Source: Pseudomonadota bacterium (lineage in GTDB: Bacteria; Pseudomonadota; Alphaproteobacteria; HIMB59; GCA-002718135). Taken from it: 15,217 nt of DNA. How positions within the stretch are numbered: the first letter of the stretch is position 1; each line of letters starts with the position of its first letter. The position numbers and the translations under genes were made by a program. A model generated the notes under the pieces. It did not search any database. It saw only the letters and a program-made list of their open reading frames with translations, and had not been told where the DNA came from. Location: NCBI GenBank assembly GCA_027625355.1, contig JAQBWI010000015.1:1-15217 (forward strand), in the 5' to 3' direction. Of this stretch, positions 1 through 6,875 are shown piece after piece.

Positions 1-2
1 TA

Positions 3-68
3 ATTAATAAGTTTCAAACTAACTGGGAACAATCAACAAAACCAATATATGAGGAAATAATTTTCTAA
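3..68 (+). CDS. C-terminal end of a gene, probably glutamate-cysteine ligase
   Basis: An open frame enters from the left edge and ends at a TAA whose last base is the A of the next gene's ATG (TAATG). Only about 21 residues are visible, including an Asn-Trp-Glu stretch and a Tyr-Glu-Glu near the end. From memory, the plant-like glutamate-cysteine ligases of alphaproteobacteria end similarly, with a Trp-containing segment and then an acidic/aromatic tail. The next gene is glutathione synthase, and gshA-gshB adjacency would be natural, since GshA makes gamma-glutamylcysteine for GshB. The one-base stop/start overlap implies coupled translation. The fragment is too short to prove the assignment; the open frame and overlap are seen, the family is inferred. 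Confidence 0.5.
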   Translation: MNKFQTNWEQSTKPIYEEIIF

Positions 69-1009
69 TGAAAAATAAAATTGCAATTCAGATGGATAAT
101 ATCAAAACAATTGATTATGATTTTGATTCATCTTTCGTAATTGGATTAGAGGGTCAAAAGAGAAATTATGAATTATTCTATTATCATCCAAATGACATAT
201 TTATCGACTCTGGTGTAGTAAAGGCTAAAGGTTTTTTTTTAGAATTAATGGATCAAAAAGTAAATTATTTTAGATTTCTATCGGAAAAGATTGAAGTTAA
301 GCTTGAAGAGTTTAAATTTATTTTTTTAAGACAGGATCCTCCATTTAATATGCATTATATCACATCTACATATCTTTTAGATTGTTTACCTAAAAGCACC
401 ACAGTGATAAATAATCCAACAGCAGTGAGAAATGCTGCAGAAAAAATTCTTCCATATAAGTTTAAAGAATTTATGCCACCTACTTTAATATCTCAAAGAG
501 TTGAAGAAATTAAAATTTTTTTTAATAGACATAAAGATATTATTACTAAACCTTTGTACGGAAATGGAGGAGAAGGTATTCATAGAAGTAAAAATGAACA
601 CATAGAGGGAATTAATATTGATCGTGAATATTTAGAAATGCCAATAATGGCTCAAAAGTATATTCCTGAAATTAGTGAAGGAGACAGACGGATAATTTTT
701 TTTGATGGAAACTATGTTGGATCTGTAGCAAGAATACCTTCAGAAGGCAGTATAAAGGCTAACTTTCACGCTGGTGGTTCAGCAAAAAAAACTGGATTAG
801 TTTTCCGTGATCAGCAAATAATTGAAACATTGGGAAGTGAATTAAAAAAATTAGATCTTTTTTTTGTGGGTATTGATATTATAGGTGACTATCTTACAGA
901 GATTAATGTTACTTCTCCTACAGGTATAAAACAAATAAATAAATTAAATAATGTTAAATTAGAGCAAGTTTTCTGGGATCGACTTGAAGCAAAATATAAA
1001 ATAGTTTAA
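68..1009 (+). CDS. gshB: Glutathione synthase
   Basis: Cytoplasmic ATP-grasp ligase joining gamma-glutamylcysteine and glycine to make glutathione, the second and last step of the pathway. The 313 residues match the usual length of the proteobacterial enzyme (about 315). Visible family features are an N-terminal MDNI segment, the FLRQDPPFNM motif near residue 90, INNP with the following Ala-Glu-Lys at about 116-127, the glycine-rich ATP-grasp loop KPLYGNGGEGIHR near residue 160, and the C-terminal INVTSPTGIKQI that closes the magnesium/ATP site. The start overlaps the preceding stop by one base, so translation is probably coupled to the upstream, likely gshA, frame. Nothing is missing or unusual, and I am confident of the function. 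Confidence 0.95.
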   Translation: MKNKIAIQMDNIKTIDYDFDSSFVIGLEGQKRNYELFYYHPNDIFIDSGVVKAKGFFLELMDQKVNYFRFLSEKIEVKLEEFKFIFLRQDPPFNMHYITSTYLLDCLPKSTTVINNPTAVRNAAEKILPYKFKEFMPPTLISQRVEEIKIFFNRHKDIITKPLYGNGGEGIHRSKNEHIEGINIDREYLEMPIMAQKYIPEISEGDRRIIFFDGNYVGSVARIPSEGSIKANFHAGGSAKKTGLVFRDQQIIETLGSELKKLDLFFVGIDIIGDYLTEINVTSPTGIKQINKLNNVKLEQVFWDRLEAKYKIV

Positions 1010-1033
1010 AGAGTAATTAATAAAGGAACAATT

Positions 1034-1597
1034 ATGAACAACAATAGAATTTTAATTAATAACTTAAAAATGTTTCAGGGTATAAATCAAAATGTAACAA
1101 ATATATCTCTTATACTTTTTGGGACGTTGCTGCTTACTATATCAGCCAAAGTTCAAGTTCCTTTTTGGCCGATACCTATGACTATGCAAACTTTTATGGT
1201 ATTTCTAATCGGAGCAACTTATGGTGTAAGATTATCTTTTTTAACACTAGTTGCATATTTATTTGAGGGTGCAATTGGTTTGCCTGTTTTTGCTAGTGGT
1301 GGTGGTCTTATTTATTTAACAGGGCCTACTGCAGGTTATTTATATGGGATGACTTTAGCTGCTGTAGTAATTAGTTATTTTGCTGACAAAGGTTTTAGTG
1401 TTTCCTACACTAAAACTTTTATAAGTATTATTTTAGGTTCAATAATAATTTTTGCACTTGGCGTACTTTATCTAGGCTCAATAATTGGATACAACAAAGC
1501 AATTCAAGCTGGTCTACTCCCGTTCATCCCTAGTGAGTTGTTTAAAATTGCTCTTGCTGTTATTTTAATACCCACACTGAATAAGATATTAAAATAA
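1034..1597 (+). CDS. bioY: Biotin transporter BioY (ECF S component)
   Basis: Small membrane protein that binds and imports biotin, either alone or as the substrate-binding part of an ECF transporter. The 187 residues are almost entirely hydrophobic with about six membrane segments. The family signature is clear near residues 40-60 (QVPFWPIPMTMQTF), followed by GATYG, the glycine-rich GLPVF/GGGLIYLTGPTAGYL region at about 83-105, and a GALL/IPSELFKI-type final helix. An AAGGA ribosome binding site lies about 8 bases before the ATG. It sits 24 bp after gshB and no EcfA/EcfT genes are visible, so it may work alone or with a general energising module elsewhere. I see no BioR-type operator in front of it, so co-transcription with gshB is likely. 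A lone bioY fits a streamlined biotin-scavenging organism. Confidence 0.92.
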   Translation: MNNNRILINNLKMFQGINQNVTNISLILFGTLLLTISAKVQVPFWPIPMTMQTFMVFLIGATYGVRLSFLTLVAYLFEGAIGLPVFASGGGLIYLTGPTAGYLYGMTLAAVVISYFADKGFSVSYTKTFISIILGSIIIFALGVLYLGSIIGYNKAIQAGLLPFIPSELFKIALAVILIPTLNKILK

Positions 1598-1614
1598 TCT
1601 AATAAGATATTAAA
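1580..1614 (+). repeat. Imperfect 21-bp tandem repeat at the bioY 3' end
   Basis: The 14-mer AATAAGATATTAAA occurs at 1580-1593 and again at 1601-1614, an offset of 21 bases. The first copy codes for the last residues of BioY just before its stop; the second lies in the spacer before the ROK kinase. It looks like a small slippage duplication in which one copy became non-coding. No function is evident. Confidence 0.6.
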
Positions 1615-1625
1615 GTTGTCCTAAA

Positions 1626-2516
1626 ATGAAAATTGGTATCGATCTTGGTGGAACGAAAACTGAAGGTATTTTGATAAATGATGAAGGTAAAGAATTAGCA
1701 AGAAATAGAATTAAAACTGAAAAAACTTATGAAGGCACTATAAGTGGTATCATCTCTATAGTAGAAAAATTTGAAACTGAATTTGGAATTTCAGAAACTG
1801 TTGGAATTGGAATGCCAGGAGCAGTTTCTTCAGAGTCGGCTTTAGTTAAAAATGCTAATTCAATATGGCTAAACGGTAAGCCTTTTAAAAAAGATCTTGA
1901 AAAAAAAATTGAAAGAAAAGTAAATTTAGAAAATGATGCAAATTGCTTTGCCTTATCCGAAGCAGTTGATGGAGCTGGAAAAGGTTATCCAGTTGTTTTT
2001 GGCGTAATAATTGGAACCGGAACTGGTGGAGGAATATCTGTAAACCAAAAAGTGCTAGCTGGAAAAAATAATATAGCAGGAGAGTGGGGGCATGTAGGCC
2101 TTCCTAATAGATCTGATAATGAAAAAAAATATGTTAAACAATGTTATTGTGAAAAAAATGGGTGTATGGAGACATATGTTTCAGGTCCTGGATTTGCAAG
2201 TTGTTTCAACTTAAAACATAATACAGCTTATGACTCTCATGCAATTTTAGAAGAATTTAATAATAATGAAAAAAGAGCAATTGAGGCTTTAGATAATTAT
2301 GTTGACCATCTCGCTAGAGGTCTATCTTTAGTTTGTAATATTCTAGATCCAGACATTATTGTTTTAGGTGGAGGTATGTCAAATATCTCATATATCTATG
2401 ATCATATAAATACATCTCTAAAAAAATATATTTTTAGTGATACATTTAATACAAAAGTTGTAAAAAATGTTCATGGTGATTCTGGGGGAGTTAGAGGAGC
2501 TGCTTGGCTTTCTTAA
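1626..2516 (+). CDS. ROK-family sugar kinase (fructokinase / N-acetylglucosamine kinase type)
   Basis: Cytoplasmic ATP-dependent kinase of the ROK family that phosphorylates a free hexose or amino sugar. At 296 residues it has normal ROK length. The N-terminal phosphate loop IGIDLGGTKTEG is at residues 3-14, GMPGAV at about 62-67, the catalytic-region motif LENDANCFALSE at about 100-111, GTGTGGGI at about 129-136, EWGHVGLP at about 152-159, and the zinc-binding cluster CYCEKNGCMETY at about 173-184. A C-terminal DPDIIVLGGGMSN and HGDSGGVRGAAW complete the fold. The pattern resembles E. coli NagK and Mak closely, but ROK sequences alone do not separate GlcNAc, fructose and glucose as substrate, so no symbol is given. 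It follows bioY by 28 bp and overlaps the convergent dehydrogenase gene by 4 bp. Confidence 0.88.
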   Translation: MKIGIDLGGTKTEGILINDEGKELARNRIKTEKTYEGTISGIISIVEKFETEFGISETVGIGMPGAVSSESALVKNANSIWLNGKPFKKDLEKKIERKVNLENDANCFALSEAVDGAGKGYPVVFGVIIGTGTGGGISVNQKVLAGKNNIAGEWGHVGLPNRSDNEKKYVKQCYCEKNGCMETYVSGPGFASCFNLKHNTAYDSHAILEEFNNNEKRAIEALDNYVDHLARGLSLVCNILDPDIIVLGGGMSNISYIYDHINTSLKKYIFSDTFNTKVVKNVHGDSGGVRGAAWLS

Positions 2517-3964
2517 ATCCCTGCCATTGAAATATATTTAATATTTAGATAATCATCCAAACCATACTTCGAACCTTCTCGTCCAAGCCCAGACTCTTTT
2601 ACTCCCCCAAAAGGTATTTCAGCTTTTGTAGTAAGGCCGGTATTTACACCAACCATTCCATATTCTAGTGCTTCTGCTACTCTCCAAATCCTCCCAATAT
2701 CTCTGGAATAAAAATAAGAAGCAAGACCGTATGGAGTATCATTTGCCATTTTAATAACTTCTTCATCAGAGCTAAATTTATAAAGAGGTGCTACTGGTCC
2801 AAAAGTTTCTTCATAAGTAATTTTTGCTTTAGTTGTAACATTAGATAGTACTGTTGGTTGATAGAAATTACCACCAAGTGAATGAACATCACCACCAACG
2901 GCAATTTTTGCACCTTGGTTGACTGCATCTTTTACTTGATCGTGAACTTTCATTAAAGATAGTTGATCAATAAGAGGACCAGAAACAATGCCTTCTTCTA
3001 AACCATTTCCAACTTTGATCTTATTTACTTCATTTATAAATTTATTTAAAAACTCATCATAAACTTTTTCATGCACAAAAATTCTATTTGCACAAATACA
3101 AGTTTGCCCAGAATTTCTAAACTTACTTTGCATAGCTCCGGTTACGGCTTCATCTAAATCTGCATCATCAAAAACTACAAAAGGGGCATGCCCACCAAGT
3201 TCCATAGAAACCTTTTTAACAGTAGAAGCGCTTTGCTGTAATAGAATTTTTCCAACCTCTGTTGAGCCAGTAAATGATATTTTTCTTACCAGAGGATTTT
3301 CTGTTAATTCTTTGCCGATCGCATTAGCTGATCCTGTAATGATATTCATTACACCATCAGGAAAACCTGCTTCTTTTGCCAAAACTCCAAGAGCTAGTGC
3401 AGAATAAGGAGTTTGACTAGCTGGCTTGATAACAACGGTACATCCAACAGCAAGAGCTGGTGCACATTTTCTTGTTATCATTGTGCTAGGGAAATTCCAT
3501 GGTGTTATTGCTCCAACTACCCCGACAGGTTGCTTTATAACGACTATTCTTCTGTCCGGCATTGGATCAGGTATAATGTCCCCGTAAACTCTTTTTCCCT
3601 CTTCAGCATAAAAATCGATATAGGTGACTCCCATTAATATTTCTCCTTTAGCTTCAGCTAAAGGTTTTCCTTGTTCAATTGTCATTATTTTTGCTAAGTC
3701 ATCAGCATTTGCTTCAATAAGCCTTGCCCATTTTTGGAGAATGATCGATCTCTCTTTTGCAGTTTTATCTCTCCAAGAGGGAAATACAGCTTGCGCTTCT
3801 TGAATTGCCTTTTGTGTTTCGGAAGTTGAACATTTAGGAACTTCACCAATAATTTCACCATTAGCGGGATTATCAACCTTGATTTTTTCACCGGAGTCAC
3901 TTTCAATCCATTTTCCACCGATAAAACAAGTTTCCTTAAAAAGTGCATTATTTTTTAGTTCCAT
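2513..3964 (-). CDS. gabD: NAD(P)-dependent succinate-semialdehyde dehydrogenase (GabD-like aldehyde dehydrogenase)
   Basis: Cytoplasmic aldehyde dehydrogenase, expected to oxidise succinic semialdehyde or a similar short omega-semialdehyde to the acid. The 483 residues match GabD (about 482). Visible are the N-terminal FIGGKW, the cofactor-binding TPWNFP and KPASQTPYSAL, FTGSTEVGK at the Rossmann fold, the general base Glu255 in MELGGHAPF, and the nucleophile Cys289 in GQTCICANR. These lie one residue from the E. coli GabD catalytic positions (254 and 288). An AGGAAG ribosome binding site precedes the ATG on the minus strand. The gene diverges from the amidinotransferase operon across 66 bp, so it may share control and handle an aldehyde from that pathway. 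DoeC, the aspartate-semialdehyde dehydrogenase of ectoine breakdown, belongs to the same superfamily, so that role is possible; the exact substrate is inferred. Confidence 0.88.
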   Translation of the reverse strand: MELKNNALFKETCFIGGKWIESDSGEKIKVDNPANGEIIGEVPKCSTSETQKAIQEAQAVFPSWRDKTAKERSIILQKWARLIEANADDLAKIMTIEQGKPLAEAKGEILMGVTYIDFYAEEGKRVYGDIIPDPMPDRRIVVIKQPVGVVGAITPWNFPSTMITRKCAPALAVGCTVVIKPASQTPYSALALGVLAKEAGFPDGVMNIITGSANAIGKELTENPLVRKISFTGSTEVGKILLQQSASTVKKVSMELGGHAPFVVFDDADLDEAVTGAMQSKFRNSGQTCICANRIFVHEKVYDEFLNKFINEVNKIKVGNGLEEGIVSGPLIDQLSLMKVHDQVKDAVNQGAKIAVGGDVHSLGGNFYQPTVLSNVTTKAKITYEETFGPVAPLYKFSSDEEVIKMANDTPYGLASYFYSRDIGRIWRVAEALEYGMVGVNTGLTTKAEIPFGGVKESGLGREGSKYGLDDYLNIKYISMAGI

Positions 3965-4000
3965 ATTTACTTCCTATTATTTATGTATTTATTGAATTAC

Positions 4001-4019
4001 TAAATTAACTTTTAATTTA
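4001..4019. promoter_or_regulatory. 19-bp AT-only inverted repeat between divergent gabD and amidinotransferase genes
   Basis: TAAATTA and its reverse complement TAATTTA flank a 5-base spacer, 12 bases before the amidinotransferase ATG and 37 bases from the gabD start. The 7-5-7 geometry equals that of the palindrome before soxB, although the sequence differs. Its place in the only divergent promoter region of this cluster would suit an operator. Because the arms are pure A/T in AT-rich DNA, chance is a real alternative. Confidence 0.3.
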
Positions 4020-4030
4020 TAGAGATAAAT

Positions 4031-5137
4031 ATGACAATAGTTAACTCGTGGAATGAATGGGATCCCTTAAAACATGTAATTGTTGGTACAGTTGAACATT
4101 CGAATATACCGCCAATGGAACCTGCTCTAGAACCCAAAATTAGTAAGGATAGTGGCATGGCTGGTTCTCACGGACCTCGTTCTAGTGAAGCAATAGATAA
4201 AGCAAATATACAGCTCAACAATTTTGTTAAAATTCTTGAGTCACATAATATTAAGGTAGATCGTCCAACACCTATAGATTTTACAAAAGCAATTCAAACA
4301 CCTGACTGGTCAAATAATGGACAATTTGGATCTATGCCGCCAAGAGATGTTATTTTAACGGTTGGTAATGAAATGTTAGAAGCTCCTATGTCTTATCGTT
4401 GTAGATGGTTTGAATATCTTGCCTACAGGCCATTACTTGAAAAATACTATGATGAAGATCCTAATATGCGTTGGGAGTCAGCGCCAAAACCGCGATTAAC
4501 CAATTCTACTTATAAATCAAATTATTTACCTGAAGGAATTTCTGAGGAAGAAAGATACAAAAAGATTGAAGATAGAGATATGATTTTAACAGAACAAGAG
4601 CCGTTATTTGATGCGGCTGAAATATTGCGTTTTGGAAAAGATTTATTTTATCACCATAATTTTACCTCTAATTTAAAAGGATTAAATTGGTTAAAAAGAC
4701 ATTTTCCAAATCATCGTGTTCACCAAGTAAATTTGCCTGGAGAATTAATTCCTACGCATATAGATGCGTGTTTTACACCCATTAAACCAGGAGTGATTAT
4801 TATAAATCCAAATAGAAAGATTTCTAATGAGCAAAGAAAAATCTTTGACAATAATAAGTGGGAAATTATTGATGCAGCACCATCTGTTCATAATTCACCA
4901 CCTCCAATGTGCTATTCATCAATTTGGTTATCAATGAATGTTCTTATTTTAAACCCCACAACTATTTGTGTGGAGGCATCAGAAGAAAAGATGATTAAAC
5001 AAATGGAAAGTTTTGGTATGACGGTAGTCCCAGTTCCTTTTAGAGATGTATATGCCTTTGGTGGTAGCCTACATTGTGCAACCACTGATGTTTATAGAGA
5101 AGGAGAATGTGAAGATTATTTTCCTAATCAATCATGA
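4031..5137 (+). CDS. Glycine-amidinotransferase-like (AGAT/StrB family) enzyme
   Basis: Member of the amidinotransferase family, which moves the amidino group of arginine to an amine acceptor and releases ornithine; glycine amidinotransferase (creatine pathway) and StrB (streptomycin) are the known types. The 368 residues cover the whole domain. MPPRD at about 101-105, EAPM, a WFEYLAYRPLL segment and APKP closely follow the human enzyme. The catalytic triad is present: Asp194 in FDAAEILRFGKD, His243 in THIDACF and Cys349 in GGSLHCATTDV, aligning with human Asp254, His303 and Cys407. Two acceptor-pocket positions differ: Ile and Thr stand where human Asn300 and Met302 are, so glycine may not be the acceptor. 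It heads the eut-like operon and shares an ATGA stop/start overlap with eutA. An amidino-removing role in catabolism is also possible. The family is certain, the substrate unknown. Confidence 0.85.
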   Translation: MTIVNSWNEWDPLKHVIVGTVEHSNIPPMEPALEPKISKDSGMAGSHGPRSSEAIDKANIQLNNFVKILESHNIKVDRPTPIDFTKAIQTPDWSNNGQFGSMPPRDVILTVGNEMLEAPMSYRCRWFEYLAYRPLLEKYYDEDPNMRWESAPKPRLTNSTYKSNYLPEGISEEERYKKIEDRDMILTEQEPLFDAAEILRFGKDLFYHHNFTSNLKGLNWLKRHFPNHRVHQVNLPGELIPTHIDACFTPIKPGVIIINPNRKISNEQRKIFDNNKWEIIDAAPSVHNSPPPMCYSSIWLSMNVLILNPTTICVEASEEKMIKQMESFGMTVVPVPFRDVYAFGGSLHCATTDVYREGECEDYFPNQS

Positions 5138-5886
5138 ATGATTTTAAGCAAAACGATTTAACTGCAAATATCGTCAAAACTAATAATCCTAAAATAGGGG
5201 TAATTGCTCTATCAACAGATTTTACTATTGAGCAAGATTACAGAAGTATTTGCCATCAATTACCAGTAGATATTTTTGTTAATCGCATACCTTTTGAAAA
5301 CCCATTAAATCATGAAAATTATTTAAAAATGGCAGATCATATTAGTGAAGTTTCATCACAAATCTTACCATCTCAAGACATAGATATAATTGCGTAAGGA
5401 TGCACATCTGGTACAATTGCGATTGGTTCCAGAAGAATAAAAGAAGAAATAAATAAAACAAAACCAACCGCTAAAGTTACCACTCCAATAACAGCAGCTT
5501 TAAAAGCTTTTAATTTTTTACGTTTAAAAAATATTGCAGTCCTCACTCCCTATCCAAAAGATGTTAACGTAACTGTTTACGAGTATTTGAGTGATAACAA
5601 CATTAACATTGAGTCTTTTAGTTCTTTTAATTTAGAGTATGATTCTGACATTGCTCAAGTCAGTTTAGATAGTTTAGAGAATGAAATTTCAAAAATAGAT
5701 TTTAGCAATGTTGATGGATTATTTGTTTCTTGTACTGCGCTTAAGATTGTAGATGTATTAGATAAAATTGAAAAGAAGCAAAATACTATAGTAATATCTA
5801 GTAATCAGGCTATTATATGGGATTGCTTAAGATCAGTTGGAGTGGACGCAAAAATTAAAGGTTATGGTAAATTATTTGTGAGCTAA
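5134..5886 (+). pseudogene. eutA: EutA-like Asp/Glu racemase-family protein, interrupted by one in-frame TAA
   Basis: Homologue of EutA / maleate isomerase / arylmalonate decarboxylase, two-cysteine enzymes that racemise or isomerise acids; in ectoine clusters EutA is proposed to act with EutB and EutC on hydroxyectoine. The frame opens at an ATG overlapping the amidinotransferase stop and runs 87 residues (IGVIALSTDFTIEQDY, then QDIDIIA) to a TAA at 5395-5397. The very next codons in the same frame give GCTSGTIAIGSRR, the first catalytic-Cys motif, then TPITAAL, LTPY, and the second-Cys motif FVSCTALK, ending normally at 5884-5886. Full length would be about 250 residues, normal for the family. 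The stop replaces a residue that, from memory, is aromatic in relatives, so one TAT or TAC to TAA change would explain it. As written the product is a dead N-terminal fragment, unless this is a sequencing error. Confidence 0.85.
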
Positions 5887-5924
5887 AATATGAAATTTTT
5901 CAAATCAAATACAATTAAATTCAC

Positions 5925-6875
5925 TTGATTAATTTAGAAAAAATTAAGAGAGCTCATAAAGCTATTTCTCCTTATATAAATAGAACGCCATTGGTATTAT
6001 CTAATTATTTATCTAAAAATAGAATAGTTAAATTAAAGTTAGAGTCTCTTCAAATAACTAATTCCTTTAAACTACGAGGTGCTACTAATAAATTATTGTC
6101 TTTAGATGAGGAGCAAAAACAAAAAGGTGTAATTGCGGTTTCTACGGGTAATCACGGCAAGGGTGTTGCTTATGCTGCCAGTGTACTAGGAATAAAATCA
6201 ACTATCTATATGTCTTCAATGGTGCCTCAATATCGCAAAGAAGCAATTGAGGCCTTAGGAGCAAAAGTTGAAATAATTGGCAATAATAGTGATGAAGCAG
6301 ATTTGTATGCTAAAAAACTATCTAAAGAACAAAATATTACTCTAGTTCATCCATTTGATGATGAAGACGTCATTGCTGGTCAAGGCACTGTTGGTTTAGA
6401 AATGTTAGAGGATTTTCCAGAGGTGGATACTGTTATTATTCCAACATCAGGTGGAGGCTTAATTGGAGGTATTGCTTTAGCAATCAAATTACAAAAACCA
6501 TCTGTGAACATAATTGCTGTTTCTATGGAAAGAGGACCTTCTATGTTTGAGAGTTTAAAAAATGGTAAACCAACAGATGTTGAAGAATTAGAAACCTTAG
6601 CTGATTGTTTAGGGGGGAGTATTGGATTAGACAATCAATATACTTTTAAAATAGCGCAAGAAAAAATTGATGACTTTGTTCTTGTTAATGAAGATAAGAT
6701 TGCTGAAGGCATTAAATTAAATTTTGTTGAACACAAGCTTGTAACTGAAGGAGCTGCCGCTACTGGGGTCATGGTAGTCAAAGATAATATGTCAAATAAA
6801 TTAGGTAACAACATTATTAGTTTAATTTGTGGGGGAAATATAGACACAAATTTATTTAATAAAATAATAGCATGA
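5925..6875 (+). CDS. eutB: EutB-like threonine dehydratase-family PLP enzyme
   Basis: Fold-II PLP enzyme of the threonine/serine dehydratase family. Such enzymes remove a beta-hydroxyl from an amino acid, leaving an enamine/imine; EutB of ectoine-utilisation clusters is proposed to do this with hydroxyectoine or its breakdown products, and the beta-hydroxyaspartate dehydratase BhcB is a relative. The 316 residues include NRTPLVLS near 19-26, the PLP-lysine motif NSFKLRGATN at about 46-55, STGNHGKGVAYA at about 73-84, the phosphate-binding SGGGLIGGIA near 175-184, and a C-terminal CGGNID. No ACT domain is present, so it is not the allosteric IlvA form. I use a TTG start because an in-frame stop lies only three codons upstream and no ATG is available. 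The ribosome binding site is poor. It overlaps eutC by ATGA. Confidence 0.85.
   Translation: MINLEKIKRAHKAISPYINRTPLVLSNYLSKNRIVKLKLESLQITNSFKLRGATNKLLSLDEEQKQKGVIAVSTGNHGKGVAYAASVLGIKSTIYMSSMVPQYRKEAIEALGAKVEIIGNNSDEADLYAKKLSKEQNITLVHPFDDEDVIAGQGTVGLEMLEDFPEVDTVIIPTSGGGLIGGIALAIKLQKPSVNIIAVSMERGPSMFESLKNGKPTDVEELETLADCLGGSIGLDNQYTFKIAQEKIDDFVLVNEDKIAEGIKLNFVEHKLVTEGAAATGVMVVKDNMSNKLGNNIISLICGGNIDTNLFNKIIA

Noticed and set aside
10..20. Short palindrome AGTTTCAAACT, similar to half of the soxB operator candidate
   Set aside because: It lies inside the coding tail of the upstream gene, has only 5-base arms with a single centre base, and is not placed at a promoter.
2198..2212. Hairpin AAGTTG-TTT-CAACTT that could be read as a terminator
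   Set aside because: It is in the middle of the ROK kinase gene, has no T run after it, and the codons are conserved family sequence.
5395..5397. Stop-codon recoding (selenocysteine or pyrrolysine) in eutA
   Set aside because: Those systems use TGA and TAG, not TAA; all other genes here use TAA as an ordinary stop, and no insertion element is seen.
5587..5886. Separate 99-residue gene starting at TTG inside the eutA remainder
   Set aside because: It is simply the in-frame second half of EutA, containing its second cysteine motif; no ribosome binding site supports an independent start.
5891..5902. TGAAA-TT-TTTCA inverted repeat between eutA and eutB
   Set aside because: Only five A/T-dominated arm pairs in an AT-rich spacer, with no T tract or promoter context; chance is sufficient.
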